From Hymenolepis diminuta (Eukaryota; Platyhelminthes; Cestoda; Cyclophyllidea; Hymenolepididae): a stretch of DNA of 64,000 nt. The DNA lies in NCBI GenBank assembly GCA_900708905.1, contig CAADRB010000078.1:62001-126000 (forward strand). Reading direction: 5' to 3'. The number at the start of each line of letters is the position of its first letter. Position 1 is the stretch's first letter. The notes beneath the pieces were generated by a model that worked only from the letters and a program-made list of their open reading frames with translations, was not told the DNA's origin and searched no databases. Shown piece after piece: positions 28,501 through 41,900 of the stretch. A program made the position numbers and the translations under genes.

Positions 28501-31301
28501 ATTCATGACCAAAACACAGTTTTCAGGTATTAGACTTTGGTAAGAAAATACCAAATAATCGGTTTAATGCTGTTATTTAAGCCTGCTGCATGCAGGATCG
28601 TTGTAAGTTGAGCTTCATTATGGTTTTTTATTTAAATTGTATTTTATTTAATTTGCGTTTATTTATAAAGAACCAAAAGAAATCCAGTGTTATCGCCAAT
28701 TGGGTAAGTACGGCGTTATTCCGAACCTGCCTATTTATTATGTGCTGGCAATTTTTATTATTTAAAAATATTTACCCCTTTCAATTCTTGCAACATAACT
28801 TCTATTTTACCTCCATTACGACTACAAATACTATTCAGAGTCTGTAAGTAACTCATTAGAACCATGAGCAGTAATTTGCATAAAATGAATGAGACGAAGT
28901 GAGTAGAGAAGTAGTATGCTTGAATAATACGTCTGATAGCAAATTGGTATTTCGCTCACCTTTTTCTGACTATTTTTAATCAGTATGTTTAGCCTTTCAT
29001 GAACTAGATACGTGTCGGTGAATATAAAACGTCTGACTCTAACTTTCCAAACGTACAAAATTACCAATAACCCACCACTGCATATATAAATTAGAGCGAT
29101 TAAATTTATAAATGAATATTTTAGCTATCTTAGTTCATATAATGCTAAGATCTTGTAAGCTCCTTGTAAGATTATTCTGCTTTCTCAACCAAAAAAAAAG
29201 AATCTAATCATAATAAAAAAACCGGTCAACAGACAATTGTGGACAAGAACCCTGTTTATTAATTCAGTTGATGAATCACTAAATTCGAATTTTGGAATTT
29301 TACTCATTGAGTTAATATTATATATTACACTTTCCTGCAATGAGAAATTTAAGATATTTTTGCCGTTTTTTGGGTTACGATGGAACACAATAAAAATATG
29401 AATAAAATAACTAAATATGATTAAATTTTCAGTATTAACCGGTGAACATCAAGAGTTACTTTTGTTGAGGTAGAGATAATGTATGCATATGAACAAAAGC
29501 AGAAATCACGAGGTCACTCACTGGTGCATATCATAAATTCCAACAGTTGGCACAAATCTGTAGGGAGTAGGAGTTTTCATTTTTCTCAAGATGAGTACTG
29601 GAAACAATTTCATTAAATGAAACTTTTATTTAAGAAAGAATTTAGCTATGAAAATATTTCTGTCAATATGACATTATGGTGTGATGATAGAATGCAATAT
29701 TTAGAGGTTTTGATTCTTAAATGTGATGATTTATTTTGTGATCTAGCAGTGGTTGATCTCATTTCAGATTTAATATCTTTTTAAATTAGAAATGATTACA
29801 TTAAGCTCAAATGGAACTTTGAAAGCTATTTAGTGCAAAATTACACATACCATAGATTTAAATTAGCATTTCACAAACCAATATTACTAAAACCCACGGC
29901 AAAGCAAAAGATTTACAAAATTTATCGTTGCAAACAATTGGAATCAAATGACAACAATTATGTGAATAAGGTACAAACAAGAAGGGATCGAAAAGATAAG
30001 TTCTGGGTATTAAAAGGGTTGAACTGAATTTGATATGTGGATTCGTCTTAAATGGGCAGTTAACTGCTTCAAGTTCCCAAACTCAGTTTTCACGATTTTT
30101 CCCGGTTGATTAATTATAGCGATTAGTGTGATCACTTCAATGTATTTTTGAACACAGAGAAAGTAGGATTTATTTTGCAGCACACATTTGAGTGGAAGTG
30201 CCACTCCTACCTCCCCTGCTGCAGAGCGCATAACTATTAATGACTCAGATTCCTTGTAAATCCAAAGTAAAATTAGCTGTACTCAACTCTCATTTTGACA
30301 TTTATAATTTAAGCAATAGTTTTTTTGTTTTATTGGTCACTAAATTTAAACAACTTCGCCATCAAAGAAAGGCCAGTCTGTGTTTAGATAAGTTAAAATA
30401 TTGCTGTTTTATTATTTCTATTTCTCTTAACATAGCTATGCTTAAATGGAAATTCTAACCATCAAATTTTGTAGTGTAACATTTTAGGAAGTTGCAATAT
30501 CACCCAATGAGATTGAGATGGTTTTTTAGTTGTTTAATACAATCATTTAATTGCATTTATTAAATGAAAATTAGTTTGGCTAAAATTTAAATGAAGTAGC
30601 GTTCATAGAGCAAGAACTAGAAACAACTTAATTAATATAAAATCTCTGCCAAGTAATATGTAAAATTAAGTCGTTTTATTTTTTAATTCGAAATAAAACA
30701 ATGATTTTTATCATTTTCACTAATAAAAATATAATAATTAACTAATGAACGATATCTTAGATAAATAAATATTTTCATAGTTAATAAATTTGTAATTACG
30801 ATAATAAATTGCTAATCATTTCGTAAATTAATTTTGGTATTTAACAGGGCTTTGAAGAGTAGAGACCAATTTTGTAAGATATGTTTGCTCAAATATATAT
30901 TAATATGCGTTATTTGCAAGTGAAGAACTTTAAGTGACCACCATCTTTAATAGACCTGTTCAGAAATATCCGCAGAGGACTTCATCTAGGTAAAATGACA
31001 CTTTACCTATTTGTTTCTATTATCTTACGCTCATATTTGACTAATGAACATAAATTTATGTTATTTTATTATTCCATTTAAACATAACAGACATATGTGC
31101 AACTCATTCAATTAATTTTGTGATTGTATTTATAGTGTGTTAATATTATTTACTCGTTTACGACCCTACCAATATTTTAATTAAAAATTAATAGGGCAGT
31201 AAACTATATTCTCTTTTATTGTATAGACCTGTAGTATTGCAAAAGCCATTATTTATCATGTAAGTTGAGAATTCGGTTTTTGATTAGTATGAATACTGTA
31301 A
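19573..31301. other. Gene-poor AT-rich region, second part
   Basis: No supported coding region, RNA gene or transposon protein was found on either strand. Open frames are short and of low-complexity AT-rich composition. Long A/T runs are frequent. Confidence 0.45.
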
Positions 31302-31618
31302 TGTTATAACGTTGAGAGTCTATCGAGGCCACATCTATCGAATAGATAGAATAAGTCAAGTCACTCATGTCATCAGATCAGTTCGGAAGTGACAGACAAG
31401 CCACCCCAATTTATTAATAATTAAATTGGGTCTATATACAAAATATTTCTTTGTTAGACGCCAGTCATGTCTCGTCATTGGAGCCTCGTCGTGATGATAG
31501 ACACTTGTTTAGGTGTCTATGTACAGACGCGCAAACACACAGCGGGACCACCTGCAGACACTGTAGTGGAGATCTTACCACTAGTCAATTATTTCTAATC
31601 GCAAGGTGATGAGAGACA
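31302..31618 (-). mobile_element. LTR-like repeat, copy A (probable solo LTR)
   Basis: The reverse complement of this stretch aligns with 62238-62553. By eye the first 190 or so positions are about 90% identical; the rest is lower, with small indels. Read on the minus strand it starts TGTCTC and ends ATAACA, the TG...CA form of LTR termini. Inside are a TATA-like box (TATATAGA, plus-strand 31431-31438) and, shortly after, AATAAA (plus-strand 31410-31415), in the order expected of a U3-R unit. A perfect 8-bp hairpin (ATAGACAC/GTGTCTAT) lies at 31497-31520. Flanking 5-mers do not form a target-site duplication, and no primer-binding site or internal region follows. It is therefore probably an old solo LTR. 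Its size and compactness recall cestode TRIM elements, but that link is inference. Confidence 0.65.
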
Positions 31619-34604
31619 TCTGGTGACTATAGCAAGTAAATAATAGAAATTCAATAAGTCACAAAAACAAGCATATTTTGCAATAAATTTACTAAATAAG
31701 TTAAAAATACAGTATTTTGGTAACATGCATTATGAATTAACAAATATTTTTTTACTTAATGCTTACTTCATTATAATTCACGTGAAGATATGAAACACGG
31801 CTCATTAGTATTGAATAACTTGTAAATTGATTTCAGGCCTGTACTAAAGAATGCATCTAAAAAAGAAACTTAGGTCAGAATTTTGTTGATTTTTAATAGA
31901 AAAATGATTTATAAAAAAAGTGACAAAGTAAAATACTTAAAACTTTTAAGCATGTGAGAGTTTCAGAGTAGAAGAAGGACAAAAATTGTCCAATAAGTGG
32001 TGAATAGTGGATCGAATATTTTCCTTTGCCCGATTTTACCAAATGAGTGCGGTTATATTCAAATACTTTAGGCTTTGGTCCCTGGACCCCTTTACGGTAT
32101 TGAGGTTTTAGACAAGCTGAGTAAACTGAGTGATTGATCAAGCCATCTCGACCGATTTGCCAGTTTCCGATAGCGAAAGGCGGCTATTCGAAATCCACTG
32201 AGATGTCTTTGGCATCTATTTAAAAACTTCATTGTGTGAAGTATCAAATCAATTGATCATTGAATTTGCCAGACACACTTGAAAACTAAGGCAGGATTAA
32301 AGAGTTAAAGTAGAGCTTATTTTAAACAATGCTACTCTTCCAATCTGACTGATTTAGGCTTAGAGATATCCCTTTAAATCCCAGTGATCGTAAAGACTGT
32401 TATGATGCGATCATAAGTACGAGAATTGAGGTGGACCAGGGGTGTATTGGAAGATTGCAGAGAATGGAGAACGGTGTTGTAGGAAAGAGAGCAGGGTTAG
32501 ACGTCTAAACTACGTGCGTGAAAGAGATATTGTTCGTAAAGGGTAAAATAAGGTACTCTTGGAAAGGCTCTTCTTCGTTAATCACTCTGTATGTGTTTTT
32601 TGTTTAGGAAATCTAATGAAAATATGCCCAATGTTCAGATCCTTGAATAAATGGAGTCGAATGAGAATAGTTTAAATCAAATGATGCCATCGAGTTATTG
32701 AATAGCACATTTCCGAGTGAACTGATAAGGCACGTGAAGCAGAAGATGGAAAAGGCACCCCAATCAAAACAAATTGAATTCACAAAGATAAAGTAATTTT
32801 TATATGTTTATAACCTACGTATACATTAAAATTTTTGTTTTAATTAGATAGGTGGATAGCCTTTAAAGTTTTCTTTTAGAAATAAACGAAAATTATTGGT
32901 AATGTTGAGTTTTGTGAATCGATCCGGAAAACTGCAGTGCCTATGGATTACACTTATTGTAATTCTATAATTATCACTTTATTCAAAATTAATAAAATTG
33001 GATCTCCTTATAAACTGTCTTTTTTTAATTTAGATCTGATATAACTAGCAGCGCCAGAAGGTAACTTATAATTTATTCAATGTTCAACTTATTCATTTGG
33101 ATTAAATTGTAAAATTTTTGAAGAACTTTTAATGAAGGATATTTCACAATATGACATCTGTCGTAAGTTATTCAAAATTTATTTAACAATTAGCAAATTA
33201 AAATTTGTCCAAAACCAATTAATACCGGTACATTTAGAGAAATCTCCGATATTCCAGATCTGACATCGGGAACATATGAAAGATACATATACATACATAA
33301 ACCAAATGCCATATAAATTAAATGGAAGAACTAAAATTCAAAACAAAAAATTATTTGATCAAATTATAAATATAATAAATCGAACTCTTATTACGATTAT
33401 AAAAAGAATTAAAGGATATGATAATAAAGGAATTTCAATATATATTATTATAGTGAAGCACATCAAAAAATTGCTAGACTGCTCCGATGATCAAATGAAT
33501 GAATAACCAATCATAACTTCACCTCATTTTTAAATACGTGTAAATAAAATATCTTTAATCACTATTTGCCTAAAGGACTCTTGACTGATGGACCGCACAA
33601 AAAATCCCTTTAAGTTATTATTCTTAGAAAATCAAAATGTTATTCATTTGCTGCAGAACAAATTCATCATAAATTAGAGGAATAGTTTTGTTATATTTTT
33701 GGGCAAAATGAATAATTCATATCATGATATTAGTTCGGAATTCTCAAGAAAATGTGCCTTGTTATTACCTATGGTGAATTACCGACAGATAAATAGCAAG
33801 AATCTGCGGAATATGAAGAATGCGATTTCCACAATTTTGAATTTGTGTTTCATTTCATTATTCTTCATTAACTTTAACGGTTTTCATGTTTTGGAAGATT
33901 GACATCATCAAAAGTTTATAATTTTGTACTAGTATCTCTTTTATCATGTAAAGCGTGCTTGAGTGCAGATCATAAAGGATACAAAATTAAATATAACAGT
34001 TTCTTCAAGTTTTATTGTAGGAATTAAGTTTTTAAAGTAAAGTGAATAGACTTTAATTTAAGTTGGGGATTTAGCAAATAAGCCATACTGAACATTTTCT
34101 GCCTTCGCAATACGTGCCAGTGGGAACAATTTTAACAGTCAGCGATTTTATCTTAAATTATTTTGCATTAAATTCTAATGAGATTAAAACCTTATTTATC
34201 AGATTCAACTTTAATTTAAATGTAATAATCACTATGAATTTGATTTTATCAGTATTTAAAGACTATTAATTTAATTCGAATCAGAAGTCCTTTATTTGTC
34301 TTCTTGTTATTGTAAAAGTTAGAAGAATTTGGCAATGGCTCACAATAAGCTTTTAACTTGGCCGTTTTAGTGCATGTCAAATAATGAATATGAGAAATTC
34401 ACTGTAAGTGATATATTTCATTAGGGAGCCTCAAATTTTAAGATAGGAAATTACGGTATTATTTATCAATTAGTGAACTACTCTCCAAAGCCTCTACATT
34501 TCCGTAAGTATAGTTATATTTGACAAATAATGCTACTTCCAACATAACCAGTAACTTCAAAAGAACCCTGTTACTAAAGTTAAAAAGTAAAGGCTTTTAA
34601 TTTA

Positions 34605-34664
34605 ATATTATTTTATTATTATTATTAACTTATCATTATTTTAATAATAATATTATTATTATTT
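34605..34664. repeat. ATT/TTA-rich simple repeat
   Basis: Imperfect TTA/ATT triplet runs on both sides of a short interruption (ACTTATC). The two halves are roughly inverted, so the tract could fold on itself. It is simple sequence. Confidence 0.8.
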
Positions 34665-36336
34665 AATTTGAAAAGACTGCAAATTAAGGATTCTCATTTG
34701 GATTCTTGTTAAGCTGAATGAGTTATCAAAAATAGCCGAAAATATGAAATGGATTGTGATACCAAATATTGATAAATTACATATTTTGAAATGTAACTAA
34801 ACATTAATCCATGAAGTACGTATTGAAACTTGCAAAATTCGATAAATTAGTTTGACCATTTGCTATATCAAATACGTCAGTTTATTTCGATTACTTTAGC
34901 ACCCAGGAAAGCAAGGTTGCCAACCTGCGACAAATTTCCCTTCACTATTAATTACTTTCAGCATCATTATTTAATCTTTAGTTTTTTGAAAAATTTACCA
35001 ATTTGTAAAGTCGTGTTTGAGGAAGAAGCTAAACTGTGAAAGTTGCTGTACATTGATAACCTTGTCATACGTGTATTTACCATTGGTTTCAAAACATCTC
35101 GTTATAAGACAACAGAATTACTTACATCCGCCTCCACCTTGACTACAGTTAAATGAAAAAAATTGTAACCCGTTTGAATATCCACTTTATTAAATCGGCT
35201 AACTAGTTTGTAATTTGATAATTTATGAAATCGGGTAAACGGCTTTTCACTTTTGTAAGAATTATACGCAAGATTCAGATTTTATAATATTCTTCATCAG
35301 CTAGAGGTGGAAAACGTGCCTGAAATTTATTTACTGCATTCATTTACCTTAAAAAATTTATCTCCTTAGTTCATATTTCAGCTGATGGTTATTTTCTAAA
35401 CTTGCATTTGCTATAATTTTTCGATATCCGAGTTCATCTTGAGTGGAATCTTATGTGCTCTGCCAGGTTTCATTCAATTACCTCCGCTATTAAGCCAACA
35501 AATAAACTACAGAGATTGGAGTGACATCACTAAATAACTAGTAGACTTGGTCAAATCCTCGCATGTATCTTCTGTCGGACGAAAATGAAGCAGATTATGA
35601 AATGCGGGATTCAAAAAAATGCAGATGAATATAAGCGTTTGAATTTATAACCAATATCTAAATTAATTCCCACCGAATGCTAAGCGGACAGAATTATCAA
35701 ATCATGACAGAGCGGTGCCAATCGCAATATAATATTTCAGTAATTTCAAAACTTGCCTCTCCTCATTAGGAAAATTTTATTCGGAAATCTATGTACTTTA
35801 TTACATATCTTCGATATGACCTTTTATTTAGTGAATAGATGAAGATATTTAGCTTAACAATGAAAATTAATGAATAATACAACGATATGTAGCCATTAAT
35901 ATAATCTAAGCTGTCAGTAAGGTAATATTATGACTAAAGTTAACCAGACCCGGAGGGAGAAAGGCAAAGCTTCCAACTTGCAATAGAATCTCGATTATTA
36001 TGAAAGCTCGATTACCCGCATATAGCGCTGGATGTAGGGAAATTTATTAGCAGTCTAGTTAGTTGGTAATGTAAGCAATAAGAAGCATTTTTCTTTGGTA
36101 GTAACTTAATAGAGCAGCAGTTTAAAATTTTGATGTCTTAGGAAGGATTTCCATGGATGAAGCTCACCAAATTTTGATCAGATCATCAAATGTATTCGGA
36201 ATTATCCGATTATCAGTCAAGATATATAGACTGATAGAATGACGGTGTTCTAATTGACCACAAAAATAGTTGTAAAAGGTTTATAAAGTGACGCAAATTT
36301 GAATTGGTAATTAATTATGCGTTCACTTCAGCCTGC

Positions 36337-36382
36337 CAGCTTGGAGAGAGAGAACCCTAAATGATCATCACTCTCCAAGCTG
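36337..36382. repeat. Short perfect inverted repeat (12-bp arms, 22-nt loop)
   Basis: CAGCTTGGAGAG at 36337-36348 is exactly repeated in inverted orientation as CTCTCCAAGCTG at 36371-36382. The arms are richer in G and C than the surrounding AT-rich DNA. The stem is too short for a canonical microRNA precursor and does not extend outward. Confidence 0.7.
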
Positions 36383-37750
36383 TATGCTTAAAGTTATTGC
36401 ACTGCACCTACCGCTTTCGACAAATGCAGAACCAAAACAGTGTAAAGAATGGCGTCTGTTCATAGTCCCTTAATCACTGTGTGGTACAACTCAATTCCTT
36501 AAAAGGTGTAAAGAAAATAAATAAATTGTAGGAATAATAGACAGTTTTGACACACACATGATTCTAAGAAATTAGTAAAGTATTCTCAATATTAATGGCA
36601 GTGGAAATGAAAATGAAGCAAACAAAAAGGAGGACAAATAAAGTGATTAAATTACATCAAAGAATTCAATGATTTTAAAACAGGTAAAAGTAAAAAACGA
36701 TTATATGCGGCTTATAGGAAAATGAAAAGCCGGAAAAAGTGATTGTGGTTATGATGATTACTTCACCTATGAAAGCCAATTTAGAAAATATACTTGATAC
36801 AATTTGGTGTAAAATTTTCAGAAGTAATTCTCTTTTACCGTACGTTAAGTAGTTGACTTAGCATATAAAGCCCGATATATATTTGATGTTTTAAATCTTT
36901 TAATATATGATCGTCTCTAACGATTCTTGAAAAGTGTTCAATGATTTATTGTTTATCCCTTTGATAAATTGTAGAAATTCAAACCTTAGACTTCTGTAAA
37001 TTCAAAATAATTAGTCCCATGTGAATTATAGCGTAATGAGTAGAAATGAGAGCATACTTTACCACAAACCATCAAAGTAGGTGGTTGGCGATTAAATTGC
37101 AGATCGAATTTTATTGCTAAGACGGCGCAGGAGCAAGCGAGCAAGAGAGAGAGAAAATTATGGGAATTTTTGTTTTATGAGCTAATTTAGATATTAATGT
37201 AATTAATGAAGAAGAATATATTATGATAAATTACCTTTTTGGTTGGAGGATAGATAGAAAAGTAACTAATGTATACCCTACTCAACATTCTAAACAAACT
37301 AATAAAGATGGCGGTAAAGCCGTAAAAATTAAAAGGTTTTGATTTTGGCTTACATAACTTGGTAATATCGTACAATGTAGAAGGAAAGCAACAAACATCC
37401 AAAAAACAAATATCAATAAGGGGTGATACTGTTCAATAGCTTAGATTAAAGTTAAATAAATGGAATCGTTATATTTTCTTTTTCTATGACACGGGTATTG
37501 CTTCATCGGCTTACTCCGGGATAAGCACAATTAAAATTAATATACGTTACAATTTAATTTTGAAAATATAAATGAATTTATATAGAAAACACCGTCTAAT
37601 ATATATTATTTTTGAAATTTAGTAGACAATTATTTATAAAGTAAAGTTGACAAGTTTTAAAACTATTTGTTTAAGTTTATAAATGGAAATGTGACCTAAA
37701 CGCCGTACATATTCAACCACCCAATCAGTCACAGAATTAGTGCCGCAAGG

Positions 37751-38972
37751 ATGCGGTTATTAGCACTTTCGTTGCTTATAGTATTGTGTTACAGTTATCC
37801 AGATGATTTCTTTCAACAAAATGGTAAGCCTAACTCATTAATTTTATCATTGCTCTTTAGATTACGCCGAAGATATTGATTACCTGGATATGGATCCTGA
37901 TTCCCTACTCGCAGAACATGCAGTTATCACAGCAAATGCAACTTGTGGTGAACGAAAACGGGAATATTTTTGTCGTTTAGTTGAACATGCTGGATATAAT
38001 TTTGCGCAAGTTTTTCAAGTGAATATGTTTATGTCAAAAACTCAATTTTATTTAATGATTCTTTTTACATCAGAGCTCTATTGAGGATGAAACGTCAAGC
38101 ATTTTCATATCCTCAAGATGCTAGAACATTTAAAGATGTTGACGGCACTGTGATAGAATGCAATTACTGTGATGCAAGGGATCCAACTCTACGACATCCA
38201 ATCGAGTATGCGGTTTCCGGTGACAATAATTTGTGGTGGCAGAGTCCGTCTCTAGCTGAAGGTCTTCAGTATCACGCTGTGACTATTGATGTTGATTTGA
38301 AACAGGTGAAATATGTTTTGGATTAATTATTTTTGTTTCTTCTGAAAAATATTTTATTTTATTTTAGGTGTATCAAATCGTCTTCGTTTTGCTCCGAATG
38401 GGGGACTCACCACGTCCAGCTAACTGGATTCTCGAAAAATCAATAGACGGAAAAGACTTCCAACCATGGGTCTTCTTTGCCGAGAATGCTCAACAATGTA
38501 TTTCTATGTATCAGCCGACGGTGAACAAAACACTTCGTATTACGAGCGATTCCCGACCACACAAACTTGGAAATGCAGAGGTTCTTGAGTCTTATATCAA
38601 TTACACAAGTTTGTAAATAAGATCATTTTTAAATATATTATCTGGCATGATTTTAGGTGTACTGCACGACGTATTTCAGTCAGCCTCAAAATCTCCAAGC
38701 CGGTGAAATCATTATCCCATTAACTGTTGACAGGGAAGGTGCATCAGCATCCTACTTTGAAGCTAGTAAACCCATCGATCCGGAACTGATTGTGAGTTAA
38801 GAGGGTTGTTTGCTTTTTTGGAAGAATATAGCTTGTTAACTTATAGTCGTATGTACCCCTGTAGGAATTTCTCTCGGCTCGATTCGTCCGTCTTCGATTT
38901 CAGAAATTACAGACCCTTTCAGGTGACTGGATGACACTCCGTGATCAATTAGACCCAACTGTATACAACCGG
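37751..38972 (+). other. Laminin alpha: signal peptide and LN (laminin N-terminal) domain
   Basis: Exons 1-6. After the signal peptide comes a short acidic stretch, then the LN signature TCGER (Cys53) and FCRLVEH. Further landmarks are [17 protein letters not shown], the conserved [11 protein letters not shown] motif, and the closing [15 protein letters not shown] domains drive laminin network polymerisation. The order and motifs are those of alpha chains. The exon 2/3 junction is uncertain: the strong-looking donor after 38018 (gtgaat) gives the wrong phase. Only weaker donors near 38026 or 38032 keep the frame, and they leave about 35 residues between EHAGYNF and the [10 protein letters not shown] region that do not resemble other laminins. 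Confidence 0.85.
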
Positions 38973-41900
38973 GTTAGTTTTCTTAGTGTGTTGAAATCTG
39001 TTTATGTGATCTATTTGATTGTTTATCCTAGTGTCTTAGCGACTTTCTAACACCAATTAAGATGTAGTTCTATCGCATGTTTCTTTTCAATACTTTTATC
39101 ACTTTTGCATCTCTGAAAGACTAATTGTAGCATAATTTATCATTCTCCTTTGATTTTTAGTATTACTACTCCATTAGAAATATTAAAATTGGTGGAAAGT
39201 GTATTTGCAATAGCCATGCCAATACTTGTGGCCGTCAGATTATCGATGTGAGTTCCCCTTCTTTGGTATAGAATATGCTACTCATGATAACTTGTCTGAG
39301 TACTTTTTACCGTTTTGCACTTTAGGGAGTTCCAAGAGCTGTTTGTGATTGCCAGCATAATACTTGTGGTTACACTTGCGAGAAATGCTGTCCATTGTTC
39401 AATCAACAACCCTGGCGCCCTGGTGGAATGTGTGAAGGTAAATGTTTTTTTAATAGAAAAAAATGAATACTATTTAATAAACAAAGATTTCTTTTGGGGC
39501 AAGTATTGTTTTATTTGGATATCACTAATTTTGATCAAATTTACTGGAATGTGCCATTCTGCTCATCTCCTTTAAAAAATTGTCCCAAGTTTCAGCTCTA
39601 TAGAAATGCAACTCTTAGAAATTTTTTATAGACATAGAATATTTTTTTTTTCATTTTACTAACACATTTACTCATTTTAGAATGTAATTGTCATGGAAAG
39701 GCTGATTCTTGCGTTTATAATCAGACGGTCGCAAATCTCTTACTCAGTCTCAATCGATACAACGTTCGAGAAGGTGGTGGTGTTTGTGTTGGATGTCGAG
39801 TAAGATTTGTTGTTCATTTATACTACTAATTGCTACTTAATTAATCCGTTTTAATGTATTGATTAGGCAGAGTGAAACTTGTATTCTATCTGAGTTTTTT
39901 GTCTAGCCCTTGTTACTACATCTACTTAGCAAAACTTGATGTGACACTTCCTTAAAATCCTTTATCTTAAGTTGAAAATTGCGATTATTTTTGTATTTGA
40001 TTACTTTATTTGTAATATTTCTGAACCCTTGACATTAAATATCTTAGAGTTCTTGAAAATTGATGCTTTCACTATTTTTTATAGGAACAAACAACAGGTA
40101 TAAACTGTGAGGACTGTATCCCTGGGTACTATCGTCCACTGAATGTTGGTCCAGATGCTAAGAACCCCTGTGTTCCTTGTCAATGCAATATTTACGGCTC
40201 TACTGGTGTCTGTATCTCCAATGATGCTCTGATGCCAGAAAAGGTATGTTAAAAATTATTTCAGCGATAGTGGTTATTTGATTTGTAATTGGTGATTTGC
40301 AAATCTGAAACAATGGGCTCAAAGTGACAATTCATTCCCCCTCAAACTTACCCTTCATTCCAATATTCTAAATTTTATAGATGTGTTTCAATCGTTTAGA
40401 ACTATAGATTTCTTTGTTAAATCAATTTAGACTAAATTACTTTCTACAGTTCCCCTATTGTAATCTAAACCCAAATTTTGCTTACTTTTGTATACCCCAT
40501 CGTCATGCCATGAAATACGTCATTAAGGTTATAATTACAAATGAAACTATTAAAGAAAGTCTTATACTATGATGATTACTCTTTTAATTTTAAGTTAATA
40601 TTCAAAATACTAACCAGTTAGTGTAATTTTCTAATTTTTGAGGGTGAATCTGTGAAACTCTGCTTTTTAATCCTTATTAAATTTGCCTTTCCATTCTCCG
40701 AATTTAATTTAAAGTCGGAAGAAATCCGTCTGCCATGAGAAGAAAATCTACTGCTATTTTAAATGGGGTCTTCTTATCCCCTACATTCGCCATGATTTTA
40801 GACAGCTTACGACATGGAAACATGATCGTTTTGATTATTCACTTCTAAATAGTTCAGTCTCTGCTTAATCAATCCTATTTATTTGGGTATGTTGTATTCT
40901 AACGTTGTTTCCTTTCAAACATTATCAATACTATTACTTTTTCAAATATATATCGAGGAAAAGACATTTCAGGATTTTCTGGTAGATATCTTAAAGCACC
41001 TCTGTTTGACAAGGTCTCTTAATTGGTGATATCTCCACCGAATAGTAGGATTCACTATACTCATAAGTTTTAAATATTGTACCTTTTACGAAAATCCATG
41101 ATTCGGAATTTTCGAACAGATACTTCATCTCGAAAACTTTGACAATAATAATAAAAGATCCTGCAGCTCACCTTAGGCCTAAATTTTTAAGAAAATACTG
41201 ATTGACACAGATCTGTGTCCTATTTTTGTGATTTCTTTGCTGCGTGACCCTTAGCATTTCTCGCTTACATAAGTTCTCAGGTCACAATTGGTTTTTAAAC
41301 AAAGAATCGAGGGAGTGACCCCTTACTTCTTTGGCAAGTTCAACCCTCACTTCGTAAGGTGATGAAGAAGTGGGCACACACGCAAACAAAGGTATGGGTC
41401 ACACAAAATGCGGTGCCAAATGTATCAACGATTGTTAATGTGTATATGTATGCGAGAAGGTACTGAGTGTTTACGTTGACCGATGGGTCTCTCGCGTGTG
41501 TAAGCTTACCTTGTAGTGAACCAATTTGCGAACAAATGAACAGATGCCGGACAGTTCTTGGTCTAAATAAACTGTCATCTCCTTCTAGTTTTCTCTCGAG
41601 TGCATGTGTATCTAGAACGAGGAGTATACTTTCACACTGCTGTGTAAAAAAGCCAAAATTCTATTTGGATTTCAGAAAATATAATGACAATCAGTCTTAA
41701 TTCTGTCAGTACTGGGAAGCTGGTATCATCGAGTCTGTTTAATCAAATTATGGATCAGTTAGAGATACTCATTGGACAGAGACGTGTATAGTTGTCAATT
41801 TAACATTCTTTGGAGAGAAATAAGGAGAAATTTTGGCTATTTGAATTCTAAATAGTACAGATTTTTTCCAAAGAGTACGAATATAACTTTACTCATAGGT

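Larger units (their letters stand above)
31619..37750. other. Gene-poor AT-rich region upstream of the laminin gene
   Basis: No gene was found. It holds an ATT-rich simple repeat near 34605 and a 12-bp hairpin near 36340. The segment just before 37751 should contain the laminin promoter; a TTTATAAATGG string at 37677-37687 could be a TATA box, but in such AT-rich DNA this is weak. Confidence 0.4.

Noticed and set aside
31302..31618. CRISPR array or prokaryotic mobile element as explanation for the repeats
   Set aside because: The window is clearly eukaryotic with spliced genes, and only two diverged copies 31 kb apart were seen.
36337..36382. microRNA precursor
   Set aside because: The paired stem is only 12 bp and does not extend outward, shorter than a Dicer substrate.
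38001..38018. Using the gtgaat donor at the end of laminin exon 2
   Set aside because: It gives phase 0, which runs into a stop within 17 codons of exon 3 and loses the LN motif.
41467..41700. 77-codon frame in laminin intron 10
   Set aside because: Composition looks random, no splice sites fit the laminin phase and no domain is recognised.
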